DNA of 64,000 bases from Rhizodiscina lignyota (taxonomy: Eukaryota > Ascomycota > Dothideomycetes > Aulographales > Rhizodiscinaceae): NCBI GenBank assembly GCA_010015805.1, contig ML978127.1, forward strand, positions 1,116,001-1,180,000, given 5' to 3'. Below the pieces are notes generated by a model. It worked only from the letters and a program-made list of their open reading frames with translations. It made no database searches and had not been told where the DNA came from. Shown here piece after piece: positions 22,503 through 33,554 of this stretch (position 1 is its first letter; every line of letters starts with the position of its first letter). Position numbers and translations under genes: made by a program.

Positions 22503-23084
22503 TTATGCAGAAGCCCTAATCTTGGCCAGCGCCTTCTTCTGCTCGAATCGGACCTGTATACCGAGTCAGTTCCCCATCCTTGATGTCGTGCAATCCTATC
22601 CCAGTTGAGTCTTACCTGCTTCTTCAGCCTCATGACCTTGAACCTCTCGAAGTCATTCAGCTTCCTCCTCTTCTCCTTAGTCTGTCTCGACTGTGCCCAT
22701 GAAGTATTCTCAAACTGCTCGTCCACCTTGGACTCCTTCCACTTGCCCTTCAGAGGGCCATTACCAATGGCGCGAGGGAGCTTAGGGATGACGATCGCGG
22801 AGAGGGAGATAGACGAAAGAGGAGCAGCGTGACGTGGGACAATTTTGGCCGGGTCTTCAGAAGGGCCATCGACGAGGACCTGGATTCAGTGAGTTAGGAT
22901 GTCCAAGGTCGGAGAGAGCAACTTGAAGATGCTGTTGTGCGATAGAAGTTCCACATACGCGCTTGTGATCGATGATCTCGACGATTGCTGCCAGTCTGCC
23001 GGTATATGGGCCTGATGCGAAGAGTGCAACTCGGCCGACTTCGACAAACCGCCACGAGCTCGCTGATACGTCGGCGTCACCCAT
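22503..23084 (-). CDS. rpl14: 60S ribosomal protein eL14
   Basis: Three exons, complement(22503-22553, 22616-22879, 22959-23084), give 146 residues. The introns are 79 and 62 nt, both phase 0, with donors GTATGT and GTAAGA. The product is large-subunit ribosomal protein eL14: the N-terminal KOW-like part reads [20 protein letters not shown] and [19 protein letters not shown], followed by [13 protein letters not shown] and a basic C-terminal helix ([19 protein letters not shown], then [16 protein letters not shown]). The start is the ATG at 23084, directly before the conserved region. Small first and last exons are typical for fungal ribosomal protein genes. Confidence 0.95.
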
Positions 23085-23979
23085 CCTGAATTATCTGACT
23101 CTGTGAGTGACTGTAATGTAGTTGCGCCGGTCTCAACGTACTGAAAGAAGGGTGGAGGTTGTGTAGAGAGTTGAATGTTGGAATGCAGCTCTTGGACTTT
23201 GCGATGGTTGTGGTCGACTTCGCTTATTTTCTGTGTGGGCTTGGCATTGGGGCTCGTGCGCAAGCCCAGTCGGAGAACTCCAAAACTTTTCTGCTTCCGT
23301 GCTTCGTCTTCCGACATTCCAACTTCATATCATCAACCATCTTTACACTTTCAAAGAAGTGTGTCGACTTGCCATTCATGTAAGTTCAATTCTACTCGCT
23401 TGCCGCATCTCATGACGACATAATTTGCGATTGAATCCTGCGACCGGAGGCTCTCGCCTGGGCCTCGCAACGGCGCTGGATTTATGATATTCACCTTCTT
23501 ACATATTCTGATCCCAATTACGACTTTGTCATTAGCATGATACTCTCTCATCACTAAGGTCCATGCTGATTATGAACAGATGTAGGTATAAGGTCTGTTC
23601 GATGCAGAACGCTATTCGGCTCAGTTAAGATTTGGGGAAACGGCAATGTAAGGTACGTAAGGTTTTCATGTCTCCACTTTCATCCCCTATGATTACAACC
23701 CTATGCACTAGATAGTAAATGACTCCCTTTGGGAGATGATTTTACCAATACACCAAGATCACTGAGGAACTTTTCGAATCCCCGAGTTTTAGCATATCGA
23801 TTGTCTTTGGCCGCTTACTGATAAATGTAATAGCTAGATCACTCTGCCAAAGCCTTGCCTTGGTCTCGGGATATCGGGACAATTCTATTAGCTCTATAAT
23901 CGAAAACCGAACGCACGCTATGCTAGCTTTTCCAATACACAAATTGCCAACGACCATCTGTCCATCCTGTCCCTCTACA
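23085..23979. other. Intergenic, 0.9 kb
   Basis: Upstream region of eL14 and 3' flank of the F-box-like gene. The leader at 23085-23320 is open in several frames, but no frame extends eL14 in a conserved manner. No other feature is seen. Confidence 0.45.
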
Positions 23980-25425
23980 TCATGCGTCGTAAAGAAACTC
24001 GTCCAAGACAGTCCCTCGAACTTCCGCGCGCCGCATCTTTCCCAAACTCGTCAACTCCGACATCTCTGGACTGTCTTGCTTCCTATGAGTCAGCTCAACC
24101 AAGAAATTGTCAAACGAGTTTCGGAGTGAGAAATATGGATCCGCAGGTTCGCGGTTTTGGAGCCATTGAAGTTCCTTGCGAAGCCACCGCGCGGGACTTA
24201 AACATTGCTCGGCCCTCAAGTTCCAACTCTGATCGTGGTATTCGTCGTTCTCCCTCTTCTCCTCCTCTTCAATCCATTTCCAGACGAACGGATCGAGTAG
24301 ATCTAACTTTGAGTCCGCGCCAGCCTCATGAGCGCTGAATAGTAAATTTTGAGTGATGTTGAAACTGAAAGGCTTCAATGACAGTGATGAACGTAGTATT
24401 TCTGTTGTGACATCGACGCGAGCTTGAACGGCGAAGAAGAACACGATCGGCTCTCGTCGCAATTTCACTGCGTCGTGCAGCCTGCCGGATGGAATTGGCA
24501 TCAACATGACGTCGACCGGGCCTGCCGTGAGGGCCCGACCCGCTCCTGACCGTATCAACCAGCGGAGCAGCATCTCGATGTCCCATGGCCAAGGTGGCAC
24601 CAAGGTCTTGCCTGGCAGTGAAACGCCCTTCTTGACTCGAAACCATGGTAGAGTGTACCATTTCTCGACATTGTGAAACTGGTATTCCGGGGGTTTGGCG
24701 TCCACACCACGGACCACGTTTTCAATAGCCGTGTGAACCCACCGTTTTTCTTTCCGGAGCAGCTCGTCTTCACGTAGGCCTAGTGTACCGTTGACCCATA
24801 GAACTTCTTTTTGGAAAACTGGATGAGCTCTGCGAGTGAGGTCGAGGAAGAATGGCCACGTGAAGAACCGGGAGGCAAGCAGTCTGGTCTGCACTGCCGG
24901 CTGTCTGAACTCATCCCATCGTTCGACTGGTGACGCTTTGAGCAGTCGTTCACGCTCTTCACTGAACGCCTCATAGACCTTCTCATCTGCTTCTTCTTCG
25001 CCCAGTGGTGACTCCAGCCTCGAATTGAGCACGCGTTCTCCGACCCACATCCATTTGTCTCGGAAGTGACCCAGCGGCTTGTAAAAAGCTCTGAAGCAAA
25101 ACTCTAAGCATATGTGTTTCGAAGAAAGCACCTTTACTAAATGGAGAGAGACTTCTGGAAGCGAAGGATTGACGCTCTCGAGGAAGATTGACTGCAACAG
25201 TTCCGTAGGGAGTTGCTCAAATCTTGATAATTTTGATTTTTTGCGTGCTCGCTTCTCTGGACCTGATGCCCAACTCGCGGACCGAGGTTGACGTCTCTTC
25301 ATATCATCCGAACTTGAAGTTGAAGTAGGTGTGTCGTCTCTCAGCATAGTTGGTAGTGGCTTTTGTTGGCCTTTGAACGTCCGATTCCCACGCCTCCCAC
25401 GCACTTTTATCGGCGTTAGATCCAT
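23980..25425 (-). CDS. F-box-like protein, unknown target
   Basis: An intronless frame of 481 residues from the ATG at 25425. Residues about 64-112 contain an F-box-like motif (FEQLPTELLQSIFLESV followed by a hydrophobic helix ending in HICLEFCFRAF), preceded by a basic, Ser-rich N-terminus (KRRQPRSA, GPEKRARKKSK) that may be a nuclear signal. The rest is mixed alpha/beta with many Trp and Arg residues, and the pattern is common among the expanded F-box-like family of Dothideomycetes. If the motif is functional, the protein would bind Skp1 and serve as an SCF ubiquitin-ligase adaptor; the substrate is unknown. It is transcribed divergently from RRP43. Confidence 0.65.
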   Translation of the reverse strand: MDLTPIKVRGRRGNRTFKGQQKPLPTMLRDDTPTSTSSSDDMKRRQPRSASWASGPEKRARKKSKLSRFEQLPTELLQSIFLESVNPSLPEVSLHLVKVLSSKHICLEFCFRAFYKPLGHFRDKWMWVGERVLNSRLESPLGEEEADEKVYEAFSEERERLLKASPVERWDEFRQPAVQTRLLASRFFTWPFFLDLTRRAHPVFQKEVLWVNGTLGLREDELLRKEKRWVHTAIENVVRGVDAKPPEYQFHNVEKWYTLPWFRVKKGVSLPGKTLVPPWPWDIEMLLRWLIRSGAGRALTAGPVDVMLMPIPSGRLHDAVKLRREPIVFFFAVQARVDVTTEILRSSLSLKPFSFNITQNLLFSAHEAGADSKLDLLDPFVWKWIEEEEKRENDEYHDQSWNLRAEQCLSPARWLRKELQWLQNREPADPYFSLRNSFDNFLVELTHRKQDSPEMSELTSLGKMRRAEVRGTVLDEFLYDA

Positions 25426-25824
25426 CTCGCTTACGGAGTACTGTATGCGACTTTTGCAGTGTTCAGATACACCAACTCGCGCCGGATGAAAGGCTGAGGC
25501 GATAAGACGTTTTCCCAGTGGTTGGAAGGCGATTCATTCGGTAACCGTTGCTCATTCTGGGTTTCGAAGCTTGTGGAGGGAAGGGTGAAATTTGATGGAT
25601 CAACAACGTTTATTCTGAGGATGAAATCTCAAAGAGCTATTCCGTTCCTGGTTAAATGCCGCGTTATGATTGGACACAGTTACGCCATGGCACAGCGCTA
25701 GTGCAGAACTGCATGGTAACAAAAACATTATTCGAGGTGCATGAAAACCGAACATCCTCCTCCTGCAAAAAACTCACAATTGTGGCAACTTCCAATTTGA
25801 GTTCACTCTCTTTCCACGCTCGTG
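25426..25824. promoter_or_regulatory. Divergent promoter, F-box-like gene / RRP43
   Basis: These 399 bp separate two divergent start codons and hold both promoters. No defined element was recognised. Confidence 0.45.
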
Positions 25825-26895
25825 ATGACATCAGCCTCTCCAATGCCTCTATCCTTTTCTCGTGAGATTTTTGCTACCGTCTCGCCAGCACCGTACCTCC
25901 TCGCCAATCTCACCAACGTCGAGGGCGAAGAGTATCCCCGAAGGACAAACAGCCGCCAGACAGACGAATTTCGTCTTCCGATTATCAATGTAAATTCTCT
26001 ACAGCATTGCTTTGGCAGCGCGGTTGTGCGAACGGGCGATACAGCAGTTGTATGCGGTGTTCGGGGAGAGATTTTACACTCGAGCGATATTGCAAATCCA
26101 CCAAACGTGCCTGCAACATCTCTGCATCCACAGTCTGGCACGGCAGGATCTGATACGGCTTCGCCTGCCCAAGATATTTACGAGATCCCAGCACTTAATT
26201 TGCTTGTGCCAAACATCGAATTGGCGACAGGAAGCTCGCCAGCATACCTACCAGGCAATCCCCCAACAGCTTTGGCCCAGACGCTATCTCAACGAATGCT
26301 GTCGCTACTCCACAGCACGCGCCTTGTGGATGTGAATGACCTCAGGATACTCTACCAACCTCCAGCGACGCCAGAAGACGAAGAAACACCTGATGTTTCA
26401 CCAGCTGTAGAGATCAAGGCATATTGGACTCTATACATCGATATTCTCTTCATGTCTCTTGATGGCAATCCATTTGACGCCGCTTGGGGTGCATTACTGG
26501 CCGCTCTGAAGAACACAAAGCTGCCACGCGCCTGGTGGGACCCAGATTTGGAGATGATTGTTTGCTCCGATGCGATCAGCGACGCGCGAGGCCTTAATCT
26601 CCATGGCGTACCCGTGTCTGTGTCCTTTGCTGTTTTTGACACGAAAAGGCACAAGGGCATGGGGGAGAAGGATATGGCATGGGTCCTGGCTGACCCTGAT
26701 ACTTTCGAAGAAGGGCTCTGTGAAGAGACAGTCACGATTGTCGTGGATGGCCTTAGCTCAAATGGGATGCAGCTTCGCAGAATCGAAAAGAGCGGAGGAA
26801 CGATTGTTGGGAAGGATATAATGAGGAGCATTGTTGGCAGGGCGGCGAAGAGGTGGGAAGAATGGCATAGTGTGATTGGACAGGCGGGAGGTTGA
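25825..26895 (+). CDS. RRP43: Exosome complex component RRP43
   Basis: An intronless frame of 356 residues. The open frame begins with GTG at 25822; the first ATG is at 25825 and is used here. The product belongs to the RNase PH-like subunits of the nuclear and cytoplasmic exosome that build the hexameric ring: LSFSREIFATVSPAPYL, GSAVVRTGDTAVVCGVRGEI and NLLVPNIELATGSSP are characteristic, followed by AYWTLYIDILFMSLDGNPFDAAWGA cut by the usual insert and VLADPDTFEEGLCEETVTIVV. The charged catalytic residues of bacterial RNase PH are not expected in this subunit, which is structural in fungi. Rrp43 fits best; Rrp42 and Rrp45 have different N-termini. Confidence 0.85.
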   Translation: MTSASPMPLSFSREIFATVSPAPYLLANLTNVEGEEYPRRTNSRQTDEFRLPIINVNSLQHCFGSAVVRTGDTAVVCGVRGEILHSSDIANPPNVPATSLHPQSGTAGSDTASPAQDIYEIPALNLLVPNIELATGSSPAYLPGNPPTALAQTLSQRMLSLLHSTRLVDVNDLRILYQPPATPEDEETPDVSPAVEIKAYWTLYIDILFMSLDGNPFDAAWGALLAALKNTKLPRAWWDPDLEMIVCSDAISDARGLNLHGVPVSVSFAVFDTKRHKGMGEKDMAWVLADPDTFEEGLCEETVTIVVDGLSSNGMQLRRIEKSGGTIVGKDIMRSIVGRAAKRWEEWHSVIGQAGG

Positions 26896-27744
26896 AGATC
26901 TCATCGTAAAGCTTGACTAAATCAGATTTTTTTCAGGAAGATTAGGAAAGGCAGTCTCACGTTACGGAGATACAGAAACAGGCATGAGCGAATTCTGTAC
27001 ACAAGCCCTTGATGAGTAGGGAACTGGCCGAATACTTCGCGAGGATGTCATTTCTGACGACTATTATGCGATGTCTTAATAGAATTAGAATCATCTCTAG
27101 ATAACGGGCAGGTTGTTGGTTGCAGAATTGGTCTTGTGGAGATGAGTTCTCTCGGCCAAACCAGGGCAGGTCAGCATCAATCGCCGAATTGAACGTTTCA
27201 CAAGTCACAACATCACGCAAAGATATTCAAACACGGAGATGGTGCCAATGGCTTTTTGTTTTTGGTTATGATACTGGTTATAATGTACATGCACGCATCA
27301 AAGGAAAATTCATCGAGGTTCTTGGAAAGGGAATGACTGTCTGCGCGCAACAAGGCGTTGTTCCCATGAAACGAGTCCATGAGTCCAAGCGCAATGTTAA
27401 CGTTGGCAGTGCTATCCTTCCATGGAAGTGCTAAGACATATTGATCGCATCATTTTAAAATCATTCCCCATCATAATCGTAGCATGCCTGAAGACAGCTT
27501 TCAAGTCAGATGACGAGAGTGGCATAGGGCTGCAGGTGCTTTGAGAGAAAAGTGAAAGACAAAAGCAGCAGTCCTTTTGGTGTCTCATCGTTGAAAAAGA
27601 AAAGAAACAAGTTTTGGAAGCAGAAGAAAATCAAAGGCATTCGTAACGATCGTGCATCACCCTTTTTTTTGTTGGTTTTTTTCCTTTTCGGTTGTGCCTC
27701 AGCGCGGCACTCGACAGAATCGTTTGGCAGTGTTGTGTTTCTTA
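26896..27744. other. Intergenic, convergent 3' ends
   Basis: This 850-bp stretch lies between the convergent ends of RRP43 and the RRM-like gene. It includes a T-rich tract at about 27660-27690 within the minus-strand 3' flank. No gene is supported. Confidence 0.45.
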
Positions 27745-29307
27745 TCAGAAGTTGCCCATCAGAATGACATTCTTCTGAGCGGCTGAGAAGAGAGGGAAAT
27801 CGTACGCGGTCTGATTGAAGCGCTTGAGGAGACGGAAGTTCAGCAAGTGGCGCAGCTGAAACGGGAGATGACGCTCAGCGAACTTCGGATCATCCACATA
27901 GTGATTCAGGACAACAATCATGGCGCACACAGTGGTGAACAGGCGCTCGATGAACTCGGTGAAGCTCCATCCCTTGAGATTGCCGTAGGCGGCAGGGTCC
28001 TTTGGAAGCTTCAAGAGCGTGGTGATCATGAAGTCGTAGACGCGCTGTGGGCACTCGTCGGCGTGCTTGGACTTGCGCGGGTGCTCAGCCCACTCTCGAG
28101 CGTTGTAGAGGTCCTCGTTGGTGACGTATCCGATGAAGGGGTTTGGGATGCTCGAAATGACCGGCTTGTCGAGGAGCCAGCGGAACTGGAGAGCATGGTT
28201 GCGGGCGGGACGAGGGAAGATCGCCTTCATGAACTGGTCGCGAGAACAGAGCGCAGTGGTGATCTTGCGCGAGGCTCCAGTGCTGCCGACCTTCAGACCA
28301 CGCTTGGGAACGTCGCGGATGACCCTCTGTGCAGCCTCGAGGCTCAGCATCTCGACATACACCTCGTGCGTCTTGGAGTCAACGCGGTCCTGGATGATGT
28401 GAATGCCTGGATTGTCCAAGCCGTAGTTGACGACGCCTTCACGCTCGCCGAGCTTGAGGTGAGTGAGGATCTCATTGATGCTGACATTGAAAGGAGCGTC
28501 CTTGATGCAGATGATGGCGAACTCGTCACCGCGTGCGAGGATGTCGAAGGTGCCGGGCATCTGGCCAGGAGGCTTAGGGAGTGCCGCATGACTGGTCAGA
28601 GCCGCCGCACCCAGTGGCGGCGTGGAGAGCTTGAAGGCAGGAGCGAAGTCAGGAGCCGTGGCAGACAACGTACGACGATGAGCCGGACGGTGAGTGGGAG
28701 TCGCGGCGCCAGATGAGGAGTCATTCTTCCAAGTCAGGGTCGGGGAGGAGTGACCCGATGTAGCCGTCTCGACAAGGCTATCAGCGCGTGAGAGGAGATC
28801 GAGCTTGCCTGGCGACGTCGTGTCGCGTGGGTCGGAGGAGTTTGTGAACGTTGTGGACAGCGGAGAGAACTCGGTATGATCGCGCGCGGTGTAGGTTCTC
28901 TTGTGGTGTTCATCGACAGGTGGAGCGGATGGGAAGGACGAAGGAATGTTGGATGAAGGAACGTTCGACGAAGCAAGGAACTTCTCGGCCCACATGCCAT
29001 ACGCGCAATTGGCGGCCATCCTCTTCTGCTGTTCGGAGTACTCGGTCATAGGCCTTAGAGGGAGATCGCGAATGTTCGCCGGGGGATTGGCCTCGTTGGA
29101 TGCAACCCAGTCAAGATAGCGAAGACAGTTGAAGAACTCATGCGGAGGAGGAACTCCTCCTTGATGCCAGTGACCGGTGGTATCGTCCAAGAATTCCCAA
29201 GCCATGCAGTCCATTACATAACCTGGGTCGTCCATGCCATCGGCGAAGATGCTGCCGTGATGGTCGTAGAGGAAGACATCCTTCACAATTGTTCCTTGTT
29301 CAGACAT
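27745..29307 (-). CDS. RRM-like domain protein, unknown function
   Basis: An intronless frame of 520 residues from the ATG at 29307. I do not recognise a named orthologue. Residues 1-110 form a conserved-looking N-terminal part (DVFLYDHHGSIFADGMDDPG, WEFLDDTTGHWHQGG). Residues 110-250 are Ser/Thr/Pro-rich and disordered. Residues about 262-335 look like an RNA-recognition motif (AIICIKDAPFNVSINEIL, IHIIQDRVDSKTHEVYVEM, LEAAQRVI), and residues 370-520 are a compact C-terminal region with many aromatic residues ending NVILMGNF. An RNA-binding role is inferred from the RRM-like segment only. The long antisense frame at 27847-28716 is a shadow of this gene. Confidence 0.7.
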   Translation of the reverse strand: MSEQGTIVKDVFLYDHHGSIFADGMDDPGYVMDCMAWEFLDDTTGHWHQGGVPPPHEFFNCLRYLDWVASNEANPPANIRDLPLRPMTEYSEQQKRMAANCAYGMWAEKFLASSNVPSSNIPSSFPSAPPVDEHHKRTYTARDHTEFSPLSTTFTNSSDPRDTTSPGKLDLLSRADSLVETATSGHSSPTLTWKNDSSSGAATPTHRPAHRRTLSATAPDFAPAFKLSTPPLGAAALTSHAALPKPPGQMPGTFDILARGDEFAIICIKDAPFNVSINEILTHLKLGEREGVVNYGLDNPGIHIIQDRVDSKTHEVYVEMLSLEAAQRVIRDVPKRGLKVGSTGASRKITTALCSRDQFMKAIFPRPARNHALQFRWLLDKPVISSIPNPFIGYVTNEDLYNAREWAEHPRKSKHADECPQRVYDFMITTLLKLPKDPAAYGNLKGWSFTEFIERLFTTVCAMIVVLNHYVDDPKFAERHLPFQLRHLLNFRLLKRFNQTAYDFPLFSAAQKNVILMGNF

Positions 29308-30268
29308 TTCGTACCTGTTGAAGCTGTGCTTTAGTGAGACCGTAAATGTATCGTGTCAGGACTGTGGATGTCATGGGTCGAGATCGGTTCTCAACTTCGA
29401 GTGAAGTTGACATCACCAACACCTATTCTTGTTGATTCTTGTTGAAGGATTTTAACTCACAGAGGGGATAACTTCGACACAGGGGAAAAGGGCGCCATTG
29501 CAACGAAACTTTTGAGCGTGCGTTGTTGAGGTTCGCGTTGCAATTCGAGATGTTGTAGAAGAAAGGAAGTTGTTTGAGGGAGGAGCAGCTTTTGAAGTAA
29601 ACGAACGCCAATCAAGTGGCCCAAGCTTTCGTGGCTTTTGGTTAAGCTGGTGTTAGGCATTTAGGCATCCGCAGAGCAGACTGTTGTGAAGAGTGAAGGG
29701 GAGGCGGGGTGTTGCAAATCTTGTCAAAGCAACACCCCGTTGTTTAACTCGATGAACAACTTTGTCAACGGTCATACAGTGCCAGGAGCACCAGTTTGAC
29801 TTCAAAAGCTCTTCCACAAAGGAGATGACATTCTCATGTGCAGAATCGAAAGTATAGGAGTTGAGGTGGCGAATGAAAGGATGTTTGGCTTGAGCTTTTC
29901 GAACGCCACGTAGTGAAGCGCACGGGAACGTGTGAAGTAAGGAGAGGGATGAAGAGGGGCCAAAAGCAGCTCTTTTACAGTCATTCTTATTCCATGGTCA
30001 TCACTATATCACCGAGAGGGTGGCAATTTGGTGTCAACGAGCCGGGGCTGATACAGACATGGGCTTGAGATATCTCTTGTTGGAGCTCCTGCTTTGCTAC
30101 TACTCGCGCCCTTCATTCCTCCCTTCGAATCAATCCAAGGCCTACTTCGCCACTTTTCTACAGATGTGATTCGACTGAACCGATGAAGTGACGCCCGTAC
30201 CTTATTGCAGCCCAAGAGCAGAGCAATGCATGCGCCCTTTCCGTACCCACAAAGTGCAACGCTTTTAT
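29308..30268. other. Intergenic, about 1 kb
   Basis: Upstream region of the RRM-like gene and 3' flank of ARPC4. Frames of 60-67 codons at 29423-29660 and 29802-29984 show no family resemblance. Nothing else is seen. Confidence 0.45.
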
Positions 30269-30976
30269 TCAGTCGAACTATAACAGCAGTTAGATAAGCC
30301 AATAAGATGGACAAGGTGTCCCATACAGGAGTTAAGAATGATTCTGCAACAAATCGAGCTCGGGCATTCAACTACTGTAGTCAGTAACGCACGTTCAGGG
30401 TTCTCTAGCGCGGGACTCACGAAAAGCTTCATCTCTGAAATCTCCTTGTCCACTTCTTCCATGAACTGGATGATGAAGTCGACCAGCTTGTGCTTAAGCA
30501 TCTCTTCCGTGTGGAAATTGGTGATTAAGAAGGAAATATCGTAGCCCTGTCGAGTATCAGAGAAGTCACGTGCGAAACTGCCACTCAATACGCACCTTGA
30601 TCGGCTTTCTCCTCAATATGAAGAAAGCTTCCGCTCTTTGCGTCAAGAATCGAGTGAATTTATGTACTAGGATGTTCTCGATTTCGTCGGCTTGTTTGAT
30701 CTTAATGCTGATACGGACGCTGTTGACGCTCGGCTCGATCAGGACCTTTTCATTCTCGTTTCTTGAGACGATTAGAGGATTCAGCAGAACTTCAGGCGAG
30801 CTCATCGCCTCGATTTCTGGGACATTGTGCCGCTCTGACGTCTGAGATGCGAAGTTTGAGAGGGACAGGGCCGCCGTCAGTGAAGACCGCACACATTGGA
30901 GGTACGGCCGCAGAGATTGAGACTATCGGTGTCAGTGAAGTGTCTGACCACAGGCCTGCATTTTGCGCCTCACCAT
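30269..30976 (-). CDS. ARPC4: Arp2/3 complex subunit ARPC4 (p20)
   Basis: Five coding exons, complement(30269-30277, 30327-30371, 30421-30546, 30596-30922, 30974-30976), give 169 residues, the family's normal length. The first coding exon is only the ATG, followed by donor GTGAGG; the last is nine bases (Phe-Asp-stop). The product is the 20-kDa subunit that, with ARPC2, forms the core of the actin-nucleating Arp2/3 complex. Highly conserved runs are [81 protein letters not shown], and [17 protein letters not shown] at the end. All introns are 49-51 nt. It is divergent from UBP6 with 287 bp between the starts. Confidence 0.95.
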
Positions 30977-31263
30977 TGTTCAAAATGATTTCCTTAGAGC
31001 AGCACCCACAGCATTCCGATATTACTTGACGCCTGACCGAAATTGAAGTTGACGAATCATTGCGATCCGGGCCGAAGTTTGGCCACACTAACGCCGGGCT
31101 CTCCACCGGCAGTCGTCATTCGCTGCTGGGGCCTGGAACTTTCCAGATCGAAAAGAAAGTAAACATTTGCCTCTCACTCTTCCTCACTCACTCAGCAAAC
31201 ATCTTGGAGAGTGGCTTCAGTTCCGTTGGAAACGCTGAGGCATAGCGACTAGAAACCGAGAAG
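30977..31263. promoter_or_regulatory. Divergent promoter, ARPC4 / UBP6
   Basis: The 287 bp between the two start codons must hold both promoters and both 5' leaders. No specific motif was recognised. Confidence 0.45.
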
Positions 31264-33248
31264 ATGGATCCGATACCAGGTCAGTGCTATTATTTACAGC
31301 TTTCGGGACATTGTGGCTACGAGATCAAAGACGACTTGCTCATGCTTGATATCTTCTTCACATCGCCCTTTATATTCTTCTAAGGCCCTGAGCCTGCGCT
31401 GACACGTAGATTAGTTGTCGTCAAGCATCAAGGAAAGCGCTACGATGTCGAACTTGACCCTACATCGAACGGCGAGACCTTCAAGTTTCAGTTATACTCC
31501 CTGACCGGCGTAGAACCAGAGAGACAGAAGATTCTTGTGAAGGGAGGACAGCTCAAAGATGACACTGACCTTGGGAAGCTCAATGTCAAAGCTGGCCACA
31601 CTTTCATGATGATGGGTACTCCTTCGGCAGAGGGCCTGGCAGCACTGGAGCGGCCAAAGGAGCCTGTCAAGTTCCTGGAGGACATGTCAGAGGCAGAGGC
31701 AGCTCAGAGCGAAGGCGCAATCCCAGCTGGCTTGCAGAATCTTGGGAACACTTGTTACATGAACTCAACCCTACAAGCGTTGCGCGCGATTCCAGAGCTG
31801 CAAGCGGAGCTGGCCACATATACCCCAAGGTAGTATTTTCAAGAGATTTAGCAGTCCATGTGAACTTACATATTTTCAGTACATCCTCTGGTTCAAGTGC
31901 ATTAGGCGGTGCCAGTTCTTCTCTCGGAGATCTCGGTCAGTTCGGCCTGGGCGGTTTAGGATCATCTACCGACCTCACTGCTTCGTTACGAGATCTCTTC
32001 AAGCAGATGTCTGAGACGCAGGAAGGCTTTCCTCCGCTCGTCTTCCTCAACAGCCTCCGACAGGCTTTCCCACAATTTGCGCAGCGGGCGCGTGAGGGAC
32101 AAGGTTACGCGCAACAGGATGCTGAGGAAGCTTGGTCACAAATTGTGTCCCAGCTTCGGCAGAAATTGAAGGTGAAAGAGGAAGTGAAAGAGGAAAGTGA
32201 GACTAAGACTAAGGAAGTATCGTTCGTCGACCACTACATGGCCGGCAAGTTTGAGTCGGTAATGGAATGCGACGATCCTGAAGCAAAGGAGAAGGGCGAG
32301 GAGCCTGTGAAGAGTGAAGAAGTTTTTCTTAAGCTGAACTGCCACATTGGACCCGAGACAAACCATCTCCGAGATGGACTTGTTGCTGGTCTAAAAGAAT
32401 CCATCGAGAAGAACTCTGAGGCTCTCGGACGCAGTACCAATTACACCAAGACCTCCCGCATCGCCCGTCTACCTAAGTACTTGACAGTGCATTTCGTGCG
32501 CTTTGACTGGAAACGAGGCGCCCAGAAGAAGGCAAAGATTATGCGCAAAGTTACCTTCCCTCATGAACTCGACGTTATCGAGTACTGCACCGACGACCTC
32601 AAGAAGATGCTGGTTCCTATTCGAGACAAGATTCGAGATATCAGAAAGGAGGAAGAGGATGTCGAAAGAGCGAAAAAGCGACAAAAGCGCATGAGAGAGG
32701 GCCAGGAGAATGACGTGGAGACTGAGCGGGCTACCAAGGGGAAAGGTCCTGCATCAGAGAAAGAGTCCGCGAAAGACAAGAAGACAACCGCAAATGGGGC
32801 GAAGGCCGATGGAGATACTGAAATGGCAGACGTGGAGTACAAAACTGATGCGCAGATCGAGGCTGAGAGGGCAGAGTCAATCTTGGCTGCAAAGAAAGAG
32901 CTCTTGGGCCTGGTTGATCCCAAGCTTGCTGCTGATGTCGACGCTAACCAGAGCGGTCTCTACGAGCTACGTGGTGTCATTACGCACCAAGGCGCCAGCG
33001 CCGACAGTGGTCACTACACGGCTTACGTCAAGAAGGCTGGCCGGAAGAATCCTCAAACCGGCAAGATGGGCGAGGAGGATGGCAAGTGGTGGTGGTTCAA
33101 TGACGAAAAGGTATCTGAAGTTGATGCAGAGAAGATTGAGATGCTGTCGGGAGGAGGGCAGAGCCATGCAGCGCTAGTACTACTGTATCGTGCCGTGCCT
33201 CTGCCGACTGTTGAAGAGGAGAAGGCGAAAGAGCCAGAGAAGGCATAG
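31264..33248 (+). CDS. UBP6: Ubiquitin C-terminal hydrolase Ubp6 (USP14)
   Basis: Three exons, 31264-31279, 31415-31829 and 31880-33248, give 599 residues; the introns are 135 and 50 nt. The product is the proteasome-bound deubiquitinase Ubp6/USP14, which trims ubiquitin chains on the regulatory particle. Residues 4-75 form the N-terminal ubiquitin-like domain (VVVKHQGKRYDVELD, VKGGQLKDDTDLGKL) that docks on the proteasome. The USP domain begins with AGLQNLGNTCYMNSTLQALR, where C119 is the nucleophile, and ends with ITHQGASADSGHYTAYVK, where H522 is the catalytic histidine, followed by WWWFNDEKVSEVD. A charged Lys/Glu insert lies at about 375-430. The 16-nt first exon was placed by the conserved beginning of the ubiquitin-like fold. 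Confidence 0.95.
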
Positions 33249-33554
33249 AGATACCTTTGATTTTACTGCATTGCGTGCATGGCGTAGCATAGAGGTTTAG
33301 CAGAACATGGCTTGTAGTCGGTTGACGTGACTCCGGCGTCGCTCTTTTAAGAACTCTCCTTCATCGTCAAGTCTCGGCATCCATTACCTTTCAACCTGAC
33401 ATCAAAGGCATCGTTCTTATCATCACATCCTTCATAAATTATTGCACAGAGAAGATAGTACTGTACAACTGTCTTCCTTTTGTGATTTTCAATTGATTCG
33501 TTTCACGCGCTGTGCGCCGCGCGCTTCACTCGACTCCGGCCTCCTCGCGACACG
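33249..33554. other. Intergenic, REC8 promoter
   Basis: These 306 bp lie between the end of UBP6 and the start of REC8 in the same orientation. No element was recognised. Confidence 0.45.

Noticed and set aside
27847-28716. 289-codon plus-strand open frame
   Set aside because: It is entirely antisense to the RRM-like gene, starts with GTG and reads as Leu/Val/Glu-rich mirror codons of the real frame.
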